A stretch of DNA of 64,000 nt from Megascapheus bottae (lineage: Eukaryota; Chordata; Mammalia; Rodentia; Geomyidae), in contig JANJXV010000151.1 of NCBI GenBank assembly GCA_024803745.1, forward strand, positions 1,612,001 through 1,676,000, given 5' to 3'. Positions 61,205 through 64,000 of this stretch are shown here, piece after piece; positions within the stretch are counted from its first letter, which is position 1; each line of letters opens with the position of its first letter. Below the pieces are notes generated by a model. The model searched no databases, had not been told where the DNA came from, and worked only from the letters and a program-made list of their open reading frames with translations. A program made the position numbers and the translations under genes.

Positions 61205-64000
61205 GACTTCACACACCTCCATTCTGAGACTTCACAAACCTCCATTCTATGACTTCACGCCCTTCCATTGTGACGTCACACACCTCCATTCTATGAGTTC
61301 ACACACCTCCATTGTGAGTTCACACAACTCCATTCGGTGACTTCACACACCTCCATTCTGTGTTCGCACACTTCCATTCTGTGACTTCACACACCTCCAG
61401 TCTGTGACTTCACACACCTCCATTCTGTGACTTCACACACTTCCATTCTATGACTTCACACACCTCCATTCTATGACTTCACACACCTCCATTCTGTGAC
61501 TTCACACACCTCCATTATATGACCTCACACACCCTCATTCTATGGTTGCAGACACCTCCATTCTATGAATTTACACATCCATTTTGACTTCACACACCTC
61601 CAATATATGACTTCAAACACCTCAATTCTGTGATTTCACACTCCTCCATTCTATGAGTTCATACCATCCATTCTGTGACTTCACATACCTCCATTCTATG
61701 ATTCACACACCTCCATTCTGTGACTTCACACACCTCCATTCTGTGACTTCACACACCTCGATTCTGTGACTTCACACACCTCCATTCTACGATTTCACAC
61801 AGCTCCATTCTGTGACTTCACACACCTCCATTCTGTGACTTCACACACCTCCATTCTATGACTTCACACACCTACATTGTGACTTCACACACCTACGTTC
61901 TATCAGTTCACACACCTGCGTTGTGACTTCACACACCTCCAGTCTCTGACTTCACACACCTCCATTCTGAATACACACACCTCCATTCTGACTTCACACA
62001 CCTCAGTGCTGTCACTTCACACACCTCCTTTCTATGATTTCCCACACCACCATACTTTGACTTCACACACCTCCATTCTATGATTTCACATACCTCCTTT
62101 CTGAGTTGACACACCTCCATTCTGTAACTTCACATACCTCCAATCTGACTTCACACACCTCCATTCTATGTCTTCACACACCTGCATTCTGTGACTTCAC
62201 ACACCTCCATTCTGTGACTTCAAAAACCACCATTCTATGACTTCGCACATCTCCATTGTGACTTCACACACCTCCATTCTATGAGTTCACACAGCTCCAT
62301 TCTGACTTCACACACCTCCATTCTATGACTTCGCACACCTCTATTCTGACTTCACACCCCTCCATTCTGTGACTTCACATACCGCCATTCTTTGACTTCA
62401 CACCCCTCCATTCTGTGCCTTCACACACCTCCACTCTGTGTCTTAACACACCTCCATTCTGTGACTTCACACACCTTCCTTCTGTGACTTCACACACCTT
62501 CATTCTATGACTTCATACACCTCCATTCTAAGACTTCACACACCTCCATTCTCTGACTTCACACACCAATATTCTTTGACTTCACACACCTCCATTCTGT
62601 GACTTCACACATCTACATTCTGACTTCACACACATCCATTCTATGACTTCACAAATCTCCATTCTATGAATTCACAAACCTCCATTCCATGACTTCATAC
62701 ACCTCCATTCTATGACTTCACAAACCTCCTTTCTTTGACTTCATACACCTCCATTTTGACTTCACACACCACAATTCTGTGACTTCACACACCTCCATTT
62801 GTGACTTCACACATCACAATTTTGACTTCACACACGTCCATTCTGTGACTTCACACACCTCCATTCTGTGATTTCACACACCTTAATTTTGACTTCACAC
62901 ACTTCCATTCTGTGACTTCACACACCTCCATTCTGTGACTTCACACACCTGGATTGTCTGATTTCACACACCTCCATTCTTGGATTTCATACACCTCCAT
63001 TCCATGACTTCACACACCTCCATTCTATGAGGTCACACATCTCTATTCTATGAGTTCACACACCTCCATTTTGACTTCACACACCTCCATTCTATGACTT
63101 CACACACCTTCATTCTTACTTCAGAAACATCCATTCTATGACTTCACACACCTCCATTCTGTGACTTCACAAACCTCCATTCTATGACTTCACACACTTC
63201 CATTGTGACGTCACACACCTCCATTCTATGAGTTCACACACCTCCATTCTGAGTTCACACAACTCCATTCGGTGACTTCACACACCTCCATTCTGACTTC
63301 ACACACCTCCATTCTGACTTCACACACTTCCATTCTATGACTTCACACACTTCCATTCTATGACTTCACACACCTCCATTCTGTGACTTCACACACCTCC
63401 ATTCTGTGTTCGCACACCTCCATTCTGTGACTTCACACACCTCCATTCTGTGACTTCACGCACCTCCATTCTGTGACTTCACACACCTCCATTCTCTGAC
63501 TTCACACATCAATATTCTTTGACTTCACACACCTCCATTCTGTGACTTCACACATCTACATTCTGACTTCACACACATCCATTCTATGACTTCACAAACC
63601 TCCATTCTATGAATTCACAAACCTCCATTCCATGACTTCATACACCTCCATTCTATGACTTCACACACCTCCTTTCTTTGACTTCATACACCTCCATTTT
63701 GACTTCACACACCACAATTCTGTGACTTCACACACCTCCATTCTGTGATTTCACACACCTTAATTTTGACTTCACACACTTCCATTCTGTGACTTCACAC
63801 ACCTCCATTCTGTGACTTCACACACCTCGATTGTCTGATTTCACACACCTCCATTCTTGGATTTCATACACCTCCATTCCATGACTTCACACACCTCCAT
63901 TCTATGAGGTCACACATCTCTATTCTATGAGTTCACACACCTCCATTTTGACTTCACACACCTCCATTCTATGACTTCACACACCTTCATTCTTACTTCA
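61205..64000. repeat. 5,015-bp unit, copy 2, cut by the window end
   Basis: This is a further copy of 56190 onwards. It contains M2 at 61915, M3 at 62567 and, through the copied 943-bp duplication, M3 again at 63510. Differences from copy 1 are few: CTGAGACTTC near 61225, CACTCCTCC near 61641, and CACATCAATATTC at 63507. The last bases (CTTACTTCA) match 58980 onwards, so the unit continues beyond the window. Confidence 0.85.

Larger units (their letters stand above)
1..64000. repeat. 23-bp satellite array filling the whole window
   Basis: The sequence is a head-to-tail tandem array of a 23-bp monomer, always in the same orientation. A clean copy lies at 246-268. The core is TGACTTCACACACCTCC, followed by a tail ending TCTA or TCTG; this A/G dimorphism is the commonest difference between monomers. 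Shorter monomers of 21 bp (tail joined directly as TCTGAC) and 22 bp (TTTTGAC) are frequent. The consensus has only one or two G per monomer on the plus strand and no CpG. No monomer is inverted and nothing unrelated interrupts the array. Stops recur in all frames of the consensus, so it is non-coding. Array edges are not reached at either end. The sequence shows a satellite directly; that it is eukaryotic heterochromatin is inference. Confidence 0.98.

Noticed and set aside
1..64000. CRISPR array
   Set aside because: Short direct repeats are contiguous with no unique spacers, and no cas genes are present.
1..64000. Ribosome-binding-site-like GGAGG on the minus strand followed by ATG
   Set aside because: GGAGGTGTGTG is part of every monomer, so its occurrence before ATG is forced by the repeat and carries no information.
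1..64000. Telomere repeat, CENP-B box or G-quadruplex array
   Set aside because: No TTAGGG-like or CENP-B-box-like motif was seen. GG runs are only two bases long and mostly a monomer apart, so stable G-quadruplexes are unlikely.
1..64000. Bacterial CRP-type site from TGTGA and TCACA arms
   Set aside because: CRP sites have a six-base spacer between these arms; here the spacer is two bases, and the context is a eukaryotic-type satellite.
1..64000. Transposon, LTR or tRNA insertions within the array
   Set aside because: Reading through the window, every stretch could be assigned to variant monomers. The most divergent ones (CTTACTTCAGAAAC, GAATTGGCACACC, CAATACATTC) still keep monomer length and phase.

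Overview
The whole 64-kb window is one uninterrupted tandem-repeat (satellite) array. The monomer is about 23 bp: core TGACTTCACACACCTCC followed by an AT-rich tail ending TCTA or TCTG. Variants of 21-22 bp are common. At 23 bp each, the window holds about 2,800 monomers. I found no unique-sequence island, transposon, tRNA, rRNA, CRISPR array or convincing gene. Every open frame (longest 104 codons, on the minus strand at 26352-26666) is the satellite read through. Long satellite DNA with nested higher-order structure and no genes indicates a eukaryotic chromosome, probably a heterochromatic, pericentromeric or subtelomeric block assembled from long reads. I cannot name the species or the satellite family.

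The array is not random. Rare variant monomers act as markers that recur in fixed order, so the window resolves into nested segmental duplications. Two markers are used throughout: M2, a monomer containing CCTGCGTTGTG (12 copies), and M3, one containing CAATATTC (15 copies). Layout: 1-3400 is a mosaic of pieces found elsewhere in the array. About 3400-14010 and 14011-25893 are two near-identical large units. Their original period was 10,633 bp; it became 11,883 bp downstream of an extra 1,250-bp duplication inside the second unit. About 26680-34870 and 34870-42975 are a second near-identical tandem pair, period 8,190 bp, each containing a nested 1,012-bp duplication. 42975-45590 picks up the sequence order seen after 24660. 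From about 45600 to the end the units become much shorter (periods 3,846, 720, 3,942, 2,113, 943 and 5,015 bp). The last period runs off the window end.

Functionally there is no gene set to integrate. The notable points are a nested record of recent unequal exchange or amplification, a shift from 8-12 kb units on the left to 1-5 kb units on the right, strong strand asymmetry (plus strand about 70% pyrimidine, G-poor), and a built-in near-palindrome (TGTGACTTCACA) that a single change turns into a perfect palindrome containing the CRE octamer TGACGTCA. Block boundaries were found by eye from marker monomers and are accurate to tens of bases. Marker positions and periods were counted directly.
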